Shown one piece after another: positions 8,653 to 20,100 of a stretch of DNA of 64,000 bases. Made by a program: the position numbers and the translations under genes. The notes beneath the pieces were generated by a model, which was not told the origin of the DNA, did no database searches, and saw nothing but the letters and a program-made list of their open reading frames with translations. Positions within the stretch are counted from its first letter, which is position 1; each line of letters starts with the position of its first letter. This stretch comes from Geothrix sp. SG200 (GTDB lineage: Bacteria; Acidobacteriota; Holophagae; Holophagales; Holophagaceae), in assembly GCF_022808935.1 (NCBI RefSeq), contig NZ_JAKZFR010000002.1:248001-312000 (forward strand). Reading direction: 5' to 3'.

Positions 8653-8752
8653 GCTATCAGCTGTCAGCTGTCAGCCATCAGTAAAAACAGCGGGCCCCAT
8701 CCGGGGCCCGCCACACTCCGTAACTGAGAGCTGTGAGCTGACGGCTGATAGC
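8653..8752. repeat. Heptad-armed hairpin element 1 (secA-rapZ)
   Basis: A 100-bp intergenic inverted repeat. The left arm (8653-8682) is built of 7-bp units, CAGCTGT twice, then CAGCCAT and CAG. The right arm (8722-8752) carries the complementary phase, CTG followed by AGAG, TGAG, ACGG and ATAG. The two arms pair imperfectly over about 30 bp. Between them lies a GC-rich intrinsic terminator (8683-8711). The right arm ends 6 bp from the secA stop codon. The same architecture recurs at 15008-15113. Confidence 0.85.
8683..8711 (-). terminator. secA intrinsic terminator (core of element 1)
   Basis: A 9-bp GC stem (8690-8698 with 8703-8711, loop ATCC) is followed on the minus strand by TG and five Ts. 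It is positioned to end secA transcription before the rapZ-like gene. Confidence 0.85.
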
Positions 8753-8758
8753 CGTAAA

Positions 8759-11377
<2,619 letters not shown>

Positions 11378-11423
11378 GGACCCGTCCAGTCGCGTAAACC
11401 ATTGATTGTAGCCTGACGGGTCC
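11378..11423 (-). promoter_or_regulatory. secA leader hairpin over the start site
   Basis: A perfect 9-bp inverted repeat (11378-11386 and 11415-11423) with a 28-nt loop lies in the secA 5' leader. In the minus-strand transcript its 3' arm (GACGGGTCC) immediately precedes the secA ATG and would occlude the ribosome-binding region. Translational control is an inference from position, as no leader peptide was identified. Confidence 0.45.
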
Positions 11424-11516
11424 CTGATTCCCAGCGGAGGTGCGGCATCCCAAGCCTCCTTGGTTGCCGAAGTTACCCTGTCCAGGCAAACTGATCGTTT
11501 GGAAAATGGAGAAACC

Positions 11517-11936
11517 ATGGCCCTCGAACGCACATTTGCCATCGTCAAGCCCGATGCCGTCAAGGACGGCCACATGGGTGAGATCCTCACCGCCATCGAG
11601 CAGAGCGGCCTGAAGATCGTGGGCCTGAAGCTCACCCGCCTCACCCCCGCCATCTGCCAGGGCTTCTACCACGAGCATGTGGGCAAGGGCTTCTACGCTG
11701 AGCTGGAGGCCTTCATGACCGAGGGCCCCGTGGCGATCATGGTGCTCGAAGGCGAGAACGCCATCCTCCGCTGGCGCGACCTCATGGGCGCCACCAACCC
11801 CGCCAACGCCGCCGAGGGCACCCTCCGCAAGCGCTTCGGCGCCAGCATCGGCCGCAACGCCACCCACGGCAGCGACAAGCCCGAGAGCGCCAAGTTCGAA
11901 GTGAGCTACTTCTTCAACGCCTTCGAGCAGTTCTGA
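11517..11936 (+). CDS. ndk: Nucleoside diphosphate kinase
   Basis: Transfers the gamma-phosphate between nucleoside tri- and diphosphates through a phospho-histidine. The 139-residue protein has the N-terminal [12 protein letters not shown] motif and the active-site segment NATHGSD with H117. The ATG at 11517 has GGAG about 6 nt upstream. It is divergent from secA across a 139-bp gap and ends at a bidirectional terminator. Confidence 0.98.
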   Translation: MALERTFAIVKPDAVKDGHMGEILTAIEQSGLKIVGLKLTRLTPAICQGFYHEHVGKGFYAELEAFMTEGPVAIMVLEGENAILRWRDLMGATNPANAAEGTLRKRFGASIGRNATHGSDKPESAKFEVSYFFNAFEQF

Positions 11937-11962
11937 TCGTTTCGGGGCGAAGCCCCCTGCGA

Positions 11963-11988
11963 AAATCGGCGCCGAACGGCGCCGATTT
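11963..11988. terminator. Bidirectional terminator between ndk and the 12016-12489 gene
   Basis: A perfect 11-bp stem (11963-11973 with 11978-11988, loop GAAC) with A/T ends sits between two convergent genes, 27 bp from each stop. Confidence 0.85.
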
Positions 11989-12015
11989 CCGTATGAACGG
12001 AAGGTGGACGGAACC

Positions 12016-12488
12016 TCACCCCTCCATCACCGCCTGCAGGGCGGCCTGGCAGAGGCGCCTCACGCCCGTCTGCAGATCCGCGCTCTGGAGGGTCTTCTCG
12101 CTGAGCCACTGGCCACCGGGCGGCGGCGGGGGCACCAGATCCTCGGGCGCCTTGGTGCGGAGCAGGTGGCTCAGGTAGAGGCGCTGCTGGCCTTCAAGGC
12201 CTTCAATGCGGAGCAGCCAGGGCGTGGGCAGGCGGCTGGTGCGCTCGTCGAACACCACCGGGAGCTTGGAGCCGTCCACGAACCGGTAGGGCATGCCCCA
12301 GCCGGCCTCGATCTGCGCGCTCAACAGGGCTGTGGGCAGGAAGCCCGGCGACCATGGGATCTGGACTGGCATGAGCAGACCCCGATTTGGCGCGTGGGGC
12401 GAGGGCACGAGCAGCACGTAGGGCGTCTGTCGGCCATGGATCAGCACGCCCTCGATGAAGGTCGTGAGATGGACCCGGCCCTCCGCCA

Positions 12489-12489
<1 letters not shown>
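12016..12489 (-). CDS. Hypothetical protein coupled to proS (157 aa)
   Basis: No family is recognised. The protein is soluble, begins MAEGRVHLTTFIEGVLIHG, contains a proline-rich segment (PPPPPGG) near residue 120 and has no signal peptide or membrane helix. Its ATG overlaps the proS stop as TGATG, so translation is probably coupled to proS. The frame remains open upstream inside proS, but that part is a shadow. Confidence 0.7.
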
Positions 12490-14330
<1,841 letters not shown>

Positions 14331-14389
14331 GGGGGCCTCGAATCTCCAAGTCTAACCCAGGCAGCGGCCACGTCCGGGCCAGGAATGCC

Positions 14390-14526
14390 GAACCACGAAA
14401 GGCCCTGCGGGCCTGCGCGAAAGCACCTGAGCGGAAAAGAACCAGGTCGCTTCCGGAGGTCAGAAGTGGGAGCCCGGGCCGAGAGTCCGGCCCCCTTTCG
14501 CGCCTTTTCGCGTGTTTCGCGGGTTC
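14390..14526. repeat. Intergenic inverted element 2 (yqeY-proS)
   Basis: Imperfect inverted arms made of short GCGAAA-type units (left 14390-14427, right 14489-14526) flank small inner hairpins. The right arm runs into the yqeY stop codon. The repeat unit differs from the CAG/CTG heptads of elements 1 and 3, but the layout (repetitive arms around inner stems, abutting a stop) is the same. Confidence 0.55.
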
Positions 14527-14974
14527 AACTCAAAAGGCTCTGCACCAGGGCGCTGGCTGCCTTGCCGTCGAAGGCGGCGCCGTGGGCGGCCTGGAGGGCC
14601 TTCATGACCTGGCCCATGTCCTTCTTCGTGCTGGCGCCGGTCTCGGCGATGGCAGCCTTCACCGCGGCCTCCAGGGCCGGGCCCTCCAGCATGGCGGGCA
14701 GGTAGGGCTTCAGCAGCTCGATCTCCGCCCGTTCCTGGGCCGCACGCTCGCTCTGCCCCACCTTCTCGAACTGGGCGATGCTGTCCTCCCGCGACTTCAC
14801 CAGGCGCTTGAGGACGGCCAGGGCGTCGGCCTCCACCAGGGTCCCCTGCGGGCCCAACCCCTTGGCCACCGCCTCGTTCTTGTAGGCAGCCAGCGCCATG
14901 CGGAGCACCTGGGTCCGGGCGGCATCCCTGGCCAGCATGGCGGTTTTCAGATCGGCCTGCAGACGGTTGAGCAT
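14525..14974 (-). CDS. yqeY: GatB/YqeY-domain protein
   Basis: A 149-residue helical protein of the YqeY family, related to the tRNA-binding C-terminal domain of GatB. Recognisable segments are LQADLKTAMLARDAARTQVLRM, the DSIAQFEKVGQ stretch, ELLKPYLPAML and the C-terminal KKDMGQVMKAL. The role of free-standing YqeY is not well established; tRNA-related function is presumed. It lies between the ferredoxin and proS, with a repeat element on each side. Confidence 0.88.
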   Translation of the reverse strand: MLNRLQADLKTAMLARDAARTQVLRMALAAYKNEAVAKGLGPQGTLVEADALAVLKRLVKSREDSIAQFEKVGQSERAAQERAEIELLKPYLPAMLEGPALEAAVKAAIAETGASTKKDMGQVMKALQAAHGAAFDGKAASALVQSLLS

Positions 14975-15007
14975 GGGACCCTCCGGGGACTTCCATGGTG
15001 ACGCAGT

Positions 15008-15113
15008 TGAGACAGTCCTCAGTCCTCAGTCTTCAGGAAAAACACCAAGCGGGCGCCCTTCGGCGCCCGCTTCGCTACTGAGGACTGAAGACTAGGGACT
15101 GACCCCTGTCTCA
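15008..15113. repeat. Heptad-armed hairpin element 3 (ferredoxin-yqeY)
   Basis: A 106-bp element of the same build as 8653-8752. Outer ends TGAGACAG (15008-15015) and CTGTCTCA (15106-15113) pair perfectly. The left arm continues as 7-bp units CAGTCCT, CAGTCCT, CAGTCTT, CAG, and the right arm (15078-15103) as CTG-phased AGGA, AAGA, GGGA units. The core is a GC-rich terminator. The right end includes the ferredoxin stop codon (15111-15113). Confidence 0.85.
15038..15072 (-). terminator. Ferredoxin intrinsic terminator (core of element 3)
   Basis: An 11-bp stem (15047-15057 with 15062-15072, loop CTTC) is followed on the minus strand by five Ts a few bases later. It sits just after the ferredoxin stop. 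The AAAAACA and GCGGGC parts match the core of element 1. Confidence 0.85.
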
Positions 15114-15365
15114 GGCTTTCTCGAACTTGATGACTTCCACAGGGCAGCCGGCCGCGGCGGCCTCGATGCTGGCCTCCAGGTCGGTGCCGAAGCTGCCGGA
15201 GAGGGGGCTCTGCTCATCCCGGTTCTCGGAATCGACGCCGTCCTCGCGCACGGAGCCGTTGATGTTGCAGCTGGTGTCGGTGACGTGGAACACGTCGGGG
15301 CACTCGGCCTCGCAGGCATTGCACACGATGCAGCCTTCGTCGATCCACACTTTGGTGATGGCCAT
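15111..15365 (-). CDS. 4Fe-4S ferredoxin
   Basis: An 84-residue electron carrier. Cysteines C12, C15 and C18 in CIVCNACEAECP plus C74 in GCPVEVIKFE fit the ligands of a single [4Fe-4S] cluster; C22 and C33 are extra. The central part (residues 40-62) is an acidic loop. The redox partner cannot be told from context. The ATG at 15365 has GAGGA upstream; the gene is divergent from thiL. Confidence 0.9.
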   Translation of the reverse strand: MAITKVWIDEGCIVCNACEAECPDVFHVTDTSCNINGSVREDGVDSENRDEQSPLSGSFGTDLEASIEAAAAGCPVEVIKFEKA

Positions 15366-15499
15366 GGTCGTCTCCTCGAGATTCAATGGGGGCCCTGGCA
15401 GGGGCGAACCCAATCAACCTAGCATCGCGCGGGCCTTGGACCAAGCATCGCCTGGCCTCCAGGGGCGTGGGAGACTGGAGTTGTGACGGAGGTCCGCCC

Positions 15500-16417
15500 A
15501 TGCGCCTGAAGGAAACGGGAATTCTTGCCCGTATCCGGGAGCTGCTGCCCGGCGGCGGCACGCTCATGGACGACTGCGGCGCCCTGCCCCCGACCCCGCC
15601 GGGCCAGACCTTGCTGGTCACCACCGACCTCATGGAGTCCGGCCAGCACTTCCGCCTGGACTGGCACCCCCCGGATCTTCTGGCCCGCAAGCTGTTGATG
15701 GCCAATCTCTCCGACCTGGATGCCTCTGGCGCCCGGCCCTTTGGCTACACCCTCACGCTGGCCCTGGGCCAGGAGATCGACGAGGACTGGTTGGAGACCT
15801 TCCTGGTGGGCCTGGCCGAGGCCTCCCGCGAAGCGGAAGTCCAGGTGCTGGGCGGCGACACCGTGGGCCGGCCCGCGGGGCTGGGCCTGGGTCTCACGGC
15901 CTTCGGCTTCGCCACCCGCTGGCTGCGCCGGGACGGCCTGCGACCTGGCGACCGGATCTTCGTGGACCAGCGCCCCGGCGCCAGCCTGCGGGGCCTCCGC
16001 AAGCTCCACACGGGCCAGCGCTGGAACCCGGCGAAGCCCGACGCGGACCTCGAGGCCCACCTGGCGCCCCGCCCTCGCCTCGGCCTGGGCCCGCTCCTGG
16101 CGGAGATTCCCGAAATCCATGCCTGCCTGGACCTGTCGGATGGCCTCAGCCGGGACCTCCGCAACCTGGCGGAGGCCTCGGGAGTCAGCATCGCCGTGGA
16201 GTCCGGCCTGGACGAGGATGCGCTGCGCGGCGGCGAGGATTACGCCCGCTGCTTCGGTGCCGCCCTGCCTCAGCGGGAATTGGAGAAGCGCCTCGGACTG
16301 CCACTGATTCCCGTGGGGGAAGTCCTCCCGCGGGGGAAATCGCCCCTCCTGGCCTATGATGGAGATTCGCTCCAGCCCCTGCCCGACCTCAGCTTCGACC
16401 ACTTCGGATCTTCATGA
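15500..16417 (+). CDS. thiL: Thiamine-monophosphate kinase
   Basis: ATP-dependent kinase that makes thiamine pyrophosphate from thiamine monophosphate. The 305-residue protein has MDDCGAL (metal and phosphate loop), the TTDLMESGQHF motif, LMANLSDLDASGARP and the C-terminal DLSDGLSRDL. The ATG at 15500 has GGAGG upstream; longer in-frame starts lie in the divergent ferredoxin promoter. First gene of a plus-strand operon with DUF2062, ybaB and recR; its stop overlaps the next start (ATGA). Confidence 0.94.
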   Translation: MRLKETGILARIRELLPGGGTLMDDCGALPPTPPGQTLLVTTDLMESGQHFRLDWHPPDLLARKLLMANLSDLDASGARPFGYTLTLALGQEIDEDWLETFLVGLAEASREAEVQVLGGDTVGRPAGLGLGLTAFGFATRWLRRDGLRPGDRIFVDQRPGASLRGLRKLHTGQRWNPAKPDADLEAHLAPRPRLGLGPLLAEIPEIHACLDLSDGLSRDLRNLAEASGVSIAVESGLDEDALRGGEDYARCFGAALPQRELEKRLGLPLIPVGEVLPRGKSPLLAYDGDSLQPLPDLSFDHFGSS

Positions 16418-16932
16418 CGCACCACGACAAGACGCACATCTGGGCCCGAACCAAGCGGTTCCTGGCAGATCCCGAGCTGGAGCCGCACCACCTGGCCTGG
16501 AGCTTCGCTCTGGGCCTCGCCATCGCCTGGAATCCGCTGCTGGGCACGCACACGGGGCTGGTCGTCCTCTTCTGCGCCCTGGTGAAGAAACTCCACCGGC
16601 CCCTCGCCTTCCTGGGCGCCTTCACCAACAACCCCTGGACCATGGTGCCCATGGCCACGGGCTCGGCCCTGTTCGGCAACGTGCTGCTGGGGCGCGGCCT
16701 GCACCTCGACCTCAGCGGCGTGGACTGGAAGAGCTTCGGCTGGCAGAGCTTCACCACCCGCGAGGGCTTCGAGGCGGCAGCCGCCATGCTCAAGCCCATC
16801 ATTCTGCCGTATCTACTGGGCGGTTTCGTGTTGAGCGCGCTGGCCATCCCCGTGGGATATTTTCTGATGCTGCGGCTGGCGCACCGCCTGCGCGGCCCGA
16901 AACCGGTACCGACCCCTCTTTCCGGAGACTGA
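16414..16932 (+). CDS. DUF2062 membrane protein
   Basis: A 172-residue protein with the DUF2062 signature: SFALGLAIAWNPLLGTHT, then FLGAFTNNPWTMVPM, then two further hydrophobic stretches (about 125-158). Two to three membrane helices are likely. Function is unknown; in other bacteria the domain occurs alone or fused to glycosyltransferases. Start overlaps the thiL stop by 4 nt. Confidence 0.85.
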   Translation: MTHHDKTHIWARTKRFLADPELEPHHLAWSFALGLAIAWNPLLGTHTGLVVLFCALVKKLHRPLAFLGAFTNNPWTMVPMATGSALFGNVLLGRGLHLDLSGVDWKSFGWQSFTTREGFEAAAAMLKPIILPYLLGGFVLSALAIPVGYFLMLRLAHRLRGPKPVPTPLSGD

Positions 16933-16933
16933 C

Positions 16934-17236
16934 ATGGACATGCGCTTCCTGATGAAACAGGCCCAGCAGATGCAGGCGAAGCTTGCCGAGGCCCAGGCCA
17001 ACCTGCGCATCGAGGGCACCGCCGGCGGCGAGCTGGTGAAGGTCACGCTGAACGGCTCCAAGGAGCTGGTGGGCCTCTCCATCGCCAAGGACGCCATGGA
17101 CCCCGAGGATCCCTCCATGCTGGAGGACCTGCTCATGGCCGCCTTCCGCGACGCCACCGCCAAGGTCGACGAGGCCATGAAGAAGCAGATGGGCGGCATG
17201 GGCGCGGGCCTGGGCATCCCGGGCCTGGGGCTCTGA
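16934..17236 (+). CDS. ybaB: YbaB/EbfC nucleoid-associated protein
   Basis: A 100-residue DNA-binding protein of the YbaB/EbfC family. The helix MKQAQQMQAKLAEAQANL and the strand GGELVKVTLNGSKELVGLSI are typical, followed by a helical region and a Gly/Met-rich tail. It forms dimers that bind DNA in characterised homologs. As in many genomes it sits directly before recR (4-bp gap). Confidence 0.93.
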   Translation: MDMRFLMKQAQQMQAKLAEAQANLRIEGTAGGELVKVTLNGSKELVGLSIAKDAMDPEDPSMLEDLLMAAFRDATAKVDEAMKKQMGGMGAGLGIPGLGL

Positions 17237-17240
17237 TCCC

Positions 17241-17837
17241 GTGAAGCTGCCGCCGCCCCTCGAGGCCGTGGTGGAGAGCCTCCAGAAGCTGCCGGGCGTG
17301 GGGGCGAAGTCCGCCCAACGCATGGCCCTGCACCTGCTCAAGGAAGGACCCGAGGCCATGGCCCACCTGGCGCACCAGCTCCAGCAGGCCGCCGACAAGG
17401 TGGGCTTCTGCCAGGTCTGCGGCGCCTTCACGGACCAGCCCACCTGCCCCATCTGCCTGGACCCGCGGCGCGACTCCTCCAGCCTCGTCATCGTGGCCGA
17501 GGCCTCCAACGTGCTCAGCTTCGAGCGCAGCGGCCACTTCCGGGGCCGCTACCACGTGCTGGGCGGCCTCATCTCTCCCCTGCGCGGCGTGGGCCCCGAC
17601 CAGCTGCGCGTGCGGGAGCTGCTCAAGCGCCTGGAGGATGGGGCCATTCAGGAGATCATCCTGGCCACCAACCCCACGGTGGACGGCGAGGCCACCGCCA
17701 GCTGGCTGGCCCGCATCCTCGAGCCCATCGGCGTCCGCACCACCCGCATCGGGCTGGGCCTCCCCATCGGCAGCGACCTCGAATACGCCGACGAGCTCAC
17801 CCTGGACCGCGCCATGGAGGGGCGCCGGCCCCTCTGA
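17241..17837 (+). CDS. recR: Recombination protein RecR
   Basis: Part of the RecFOR pathway that loads RecA at gaps. The 198-residue protein has the helix-hairpin-helix (LPGVGAKSAQRMALHLL), a Cys4 zinc finger (CQVCGAF and CPIC), and a Toprim domain (LVIVAEASNVLSFERSG; later ATNPTVDGEATA). The start is GTG at 17241. The last 68 bp of coding sequence up to near the stop (17764-17831) are perfectly duplicated at 17935-18002. Confidence 0.97.
   Translation: MKLPPPLEAVVESLQKLPGVGAKSAQRMALHLLKEGPEAMAHLAHQLQQAADKVGFCQVCGAFTDQPTCPICLDPRRDSSSLVIVAEASNVLSFERSGHFRGRYHVLGGLISPLRGVGPDQLRVRELLKRLEDGAIQEIILATNPTVDGEATASWLARILEPIGVRTTRIGLGLPIGSDLEYADELTLDRAMEGRRPL
17764..17831 (+). repeat. recR 3'-end repeat, copy A (in gene)
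   Basis: A 68-bp segment in the last codons of recR that is repeated without mismatch 171 bp downstream. It encodes the conserved IGSDLEYADELTLDRAMEGR end of the protein. Confidence 0.95.
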
Positions 17838-17934
17838 AGTCCGATGGTGCCCCTTGGACTACCCCCCGATCGCACAGCGCCCCGCGCTGTGCTCCCGCTC
17901 CCCGGCTCCGCCGGATCGCGGAGGGGGCCCCGTT

Positions 17935-18002
17935 CCATCGGCAGCGACCTCGAATACGCCGACGAGCTCACCCTGGACCGCGCCATGGAGGGGCGCCGGC
18001 CC
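17935..18002 (+). repeat. recR 3'-end repeat, copy B (non-coding)
   Basis: Exact copy of 17764-17831 in the same orientation. The 103-bp spacer between the copies (17832-17934) holds a perfect 9-bp hairpin (17872-17880 with 17884-17892). Beyond copy B the sequence differs from that after recR, so this is not a full tandem duplication. The copy could still encode a RecR-like tail ending two codons later, but it has no start or domain of its own. Confidence 0.95.
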
Positions 18003-18040
18003 ATCGGGTAGCCTTCCCTTCCTGACGGGCAGGAAGAACC

Positions 18041-18310
18041 TTCGAAGGAAGAACGCGAAGAGCGCCAAGTGGAGCTTCGCTCCTGGCAAAGGGCGCGAAG
18101 ATAGCCGACCGCCTCGGAGGAGGACACCCAGGCCTTCGGCCTCAGGTCGCGTGCAGCGCGACCTGCTTCGAGGGTGGCGGATCGAGGCGGCCCTCGAAGC
18201 CGCCCACATCCGCCACCCTCGAAGGGATGTCCGGGATGGGTCGAGGCCCCATTCGCGCTCTTCGCGCGCCCAGGGGGCGTCTTGGCGCGCTTCGCGTTCT
18301 GCTTTTCGAA
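18041..18310. repeat. Intergenic multi-hairpin element 4
   Basis: Outer imperfect inverted arms (18041-18069 and 18281-18310) made of GCGAAG-type units enclose several perfect stems: 13-nt 18130-18142, 7 bp 18144-18150/18158-18164, and a 17-bp stem 18166-18182/18208-18224 with a 25-nt loop that can itself pair. It fills most of the 484-bp gap between convergent recR and the 2Fe-2S ferredoxin, ending 11 bp from the latter's stop. No protein-coding potential is apparent in this gap. Confidence 0.75.
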
Positions 18311-18321
18311 AACGATCCGGG

Positions 18322-18603
18322 TCAGTACTTCACAGAGACATCGCCCCGGGCCCAGGCCTGGCAGGCGAGGCGCTGGTCAGGGCCTGCCTTGAGGACTTCG
18401 AGCACGCGGGTCTCGGCGTTGCCCTTCTCGCTCAGGTGGTCCGCGCCCTCGACCACGGTGACGACGCAGGTGCCGCAACGGGCGTGGCCGCCGCAGCGGT
18501 GGTTCAGGGGCACGCCGGCCCGGGCGCTGGCCGCGAGAAGCGCGGTCTCCTGCTCGCACTCGGCGCTGCCGGGTTTCTTGCCGTCGAATCGAATCGTGTG
18601 CAT
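18322..18603 (-). CDS. 2Fe-2S ferredoxin
   Basis: A 93-residue plant-type/adrenodoxin-like ferredoxin. Cluster ligands are C37, C43 and C46 (CGGHARCGTC) and C81 in RLACQAW. The N-terminal strand MHTIRFDG starts the beta-grasp fold. The ATG at 18603 gives the normal length, though no strong ribosome-binding site precedes it; an in-frame TTG lies 18 nt upstream. The partner is unknown. It is downstream of the photolyase gene on the same strand. Confidence 0.87.
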   Translation of the reverse strand: MHTIRFDGKKPGSAECEQETALLAASARAGVPLNHRCGGHARCGTCVVTVVEGADHLSEKGNAETRVLEVLKAGPDQRLACQAWARGDVSVKY

Positions 18604-18662
18604 GCAATACCCATAAGTCAATAAAGCAGAAGGGATAGCGGCGAACCGCTGCCTCCACTCTA

Positions 18663-20072
18663 TCAGGGCGCCCCTGGGCCCAGGTGGCCTTTCGCAGTGG
18701 CCAGGAACCGCTCCCGCGCGAAGGCGTGGTCCACGATGGGCTCTGGGTAGGCGAGCCGCTGACGAATCGCCTGGGGGGCCTTCCAGGGCTCGTGGATGAA
18801 GGCGGTGGGGCAGTCGGCCAGCTCCGGCACCCAGCGCCTGACATAGCGGCCCTCGGGATCGAACTTCAGCCCCTGCGAGGTGGGGTTGAAGACGCGGAAC
18901 CAGGGCTGGGCGTCGCAGCCGCAGCCGGCGCACCACTGCCAGCCGGCGTTGTTGGCCGCCCAGTCGCCGTCGGTGAGCCACTTCAGGTAGTGGGCCTCGC
19001 CGCGCCGGTAGTCGAGCAGCAGGTGCTTGGTCAGGAAGCTGGCGGCCACCATGCGGGCGCGGTTGTGGACAAAGCCTTCGGCCTTCAGCTGCCGGGCTGC
19101 GGCGTCCACCACCGGATAGCCCGTGCGGCCCTCCGTCCAGGCCTCCCAGGCGGCTGCGTCCTCGCGCCAGGGGAAGCCCTCGAACCCGCGACGGAACGGG
19201 CGCTCCAGCACCTCCGGCCACTCCCACAGCAGGTGGTGGCTGAACTCACGCCAGAGCAGCTCGTTGAGGTAGCGGCGCCCGGACTCCTCTGCTCCGGCTG
19301 CCGCCACGGCCTGCCAGAGCGCACGCACGGACAGGGTGCCGAACTTCAGATCGGCGCTGAGCCGAGAGGTGCCGGGCAGGTCCATGCGGTTCCGGCCCAC
19401 CCCGTAGTCCGCCAGAGCCGCTTCCAGGAAGGCTTTCAGGCGCTGGTGGGCCGCCCGCTCCCCACCAACCTGGAGGCGGGGATTGGGTACGAGCCCCAGC
19501 GCCTGAGGCGAAGGAATCGGCACCGTGTCGGCCCGGATGTTCGCGGGAACCGGCGGGAGCGACCGCGGGGCCGGCAGCGCCGGTTCCAGATCCAGCTTCG
19601 CCCCGCAGGCCCGGGCGAAGGGCGTGAACACCCGGAACATGCCGCCCTGCCCGTTCCGCACCGAGCCCGGCGGCAGCAGCGTTTCGCCCTCGAACAAGCG
19701 GAAGGCGATGTCCGCGCGGGCCAGGGCTTCGCCCACCCGGCGGTCGCGCTCCCGCGCGAAGGGCTCCACCCAGCGGTGGGCCAGCACCTGGTCGGCTTTC
19801 CAGGCCGCAGCCAGGCGGGGCACCACCTCCACGCTGCGACCCGGTACCACCAGCAGGCGCGATCCAAGGTGGGCCAGGTTGGCCTCCAGGGACACCAGCG
19901 ACGCCAGCAGGAACTGCATGCGGTGAGGCAGGCCCCGGACCCGCTCCGATGCAAAGAAGAAGGGATCCAGCACGAAGAGCGGGATCACCTCGCCCGCGGC
20001 GGCGGCTTCGCAGAGCGGCCCGTGGTCCGCCACGCGGAGGTCCTTGCCCCGGAACCAGACGATGCTGCGCAT
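18663..20072 (-). CDS. phrB: Deoxyribodipyrimidine photolyase (class I)
   Basis: A light-driven repair flavoprotein of the cryptochrome/photolyase family, 469 residues. The N-terminal antenna domain starts IVWFRGKDLRVADH; the FAD domain shows TSRLSADLKFGTLS, LLWREFSHHLLWEWP, PVVDAAARQL, FVHNRARMVAASFLTKHLL and WQWCAGCGCDAQPWFRVFNP. The last two motifs are typical of CPD photolyases. It belongs with the DNA-repair emphasis of this window. Confidence 0.95.
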   Translation of the reverse strand: MRSIVWFRGKDLRVADHGPLCEAAAAGEVIPLFVLDPFFFASERVRGLPHRMQFLLASLVSLEANLAHLGSRLLVVPGRSVEVVPRLAAAWKADQVLAHRWVEPFARERDRRVGEALARADIAFRLFEGETLLPPGSVRNGQGGMFRVFTPFARACGAKLDLEPALPAPRSLPPVPANIRADTVPIPSPQALGLVPNPRLQVGGERAAHQRLKAFLEAALADYGVGRNRMDLPGTSRLSADLKFGTLSVRALWQAVAAAGAEESGRRYLNELLWREFSHHLLWEWPEVLERPFRRGFEGFPWREDAAAWEAWTEGRTGYPVVDAAARQLKAEGFVHNRARMVAASFLTKHLLLDYRRGEAHYLKWLTDGDWAANNAGWQWCAGCGCDAQPWFRVFNPTSQGLKFDPEGRYVRRWVPELADCPTAFIHEPWKAPQAIRQRLAYPEPIVDHAFARERFLATAKGHLGPGAP

Positions 20073-20100
20073 GCAGAAAGCCTAGCCGGGAACGCGAAAA

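Noticed and set aside
17838-18321. A protein gene in the gap after recR
   Set aside because: Open frames there consist of the recR copy and hairpin sequence; none has a ribosome-binding site and domain.
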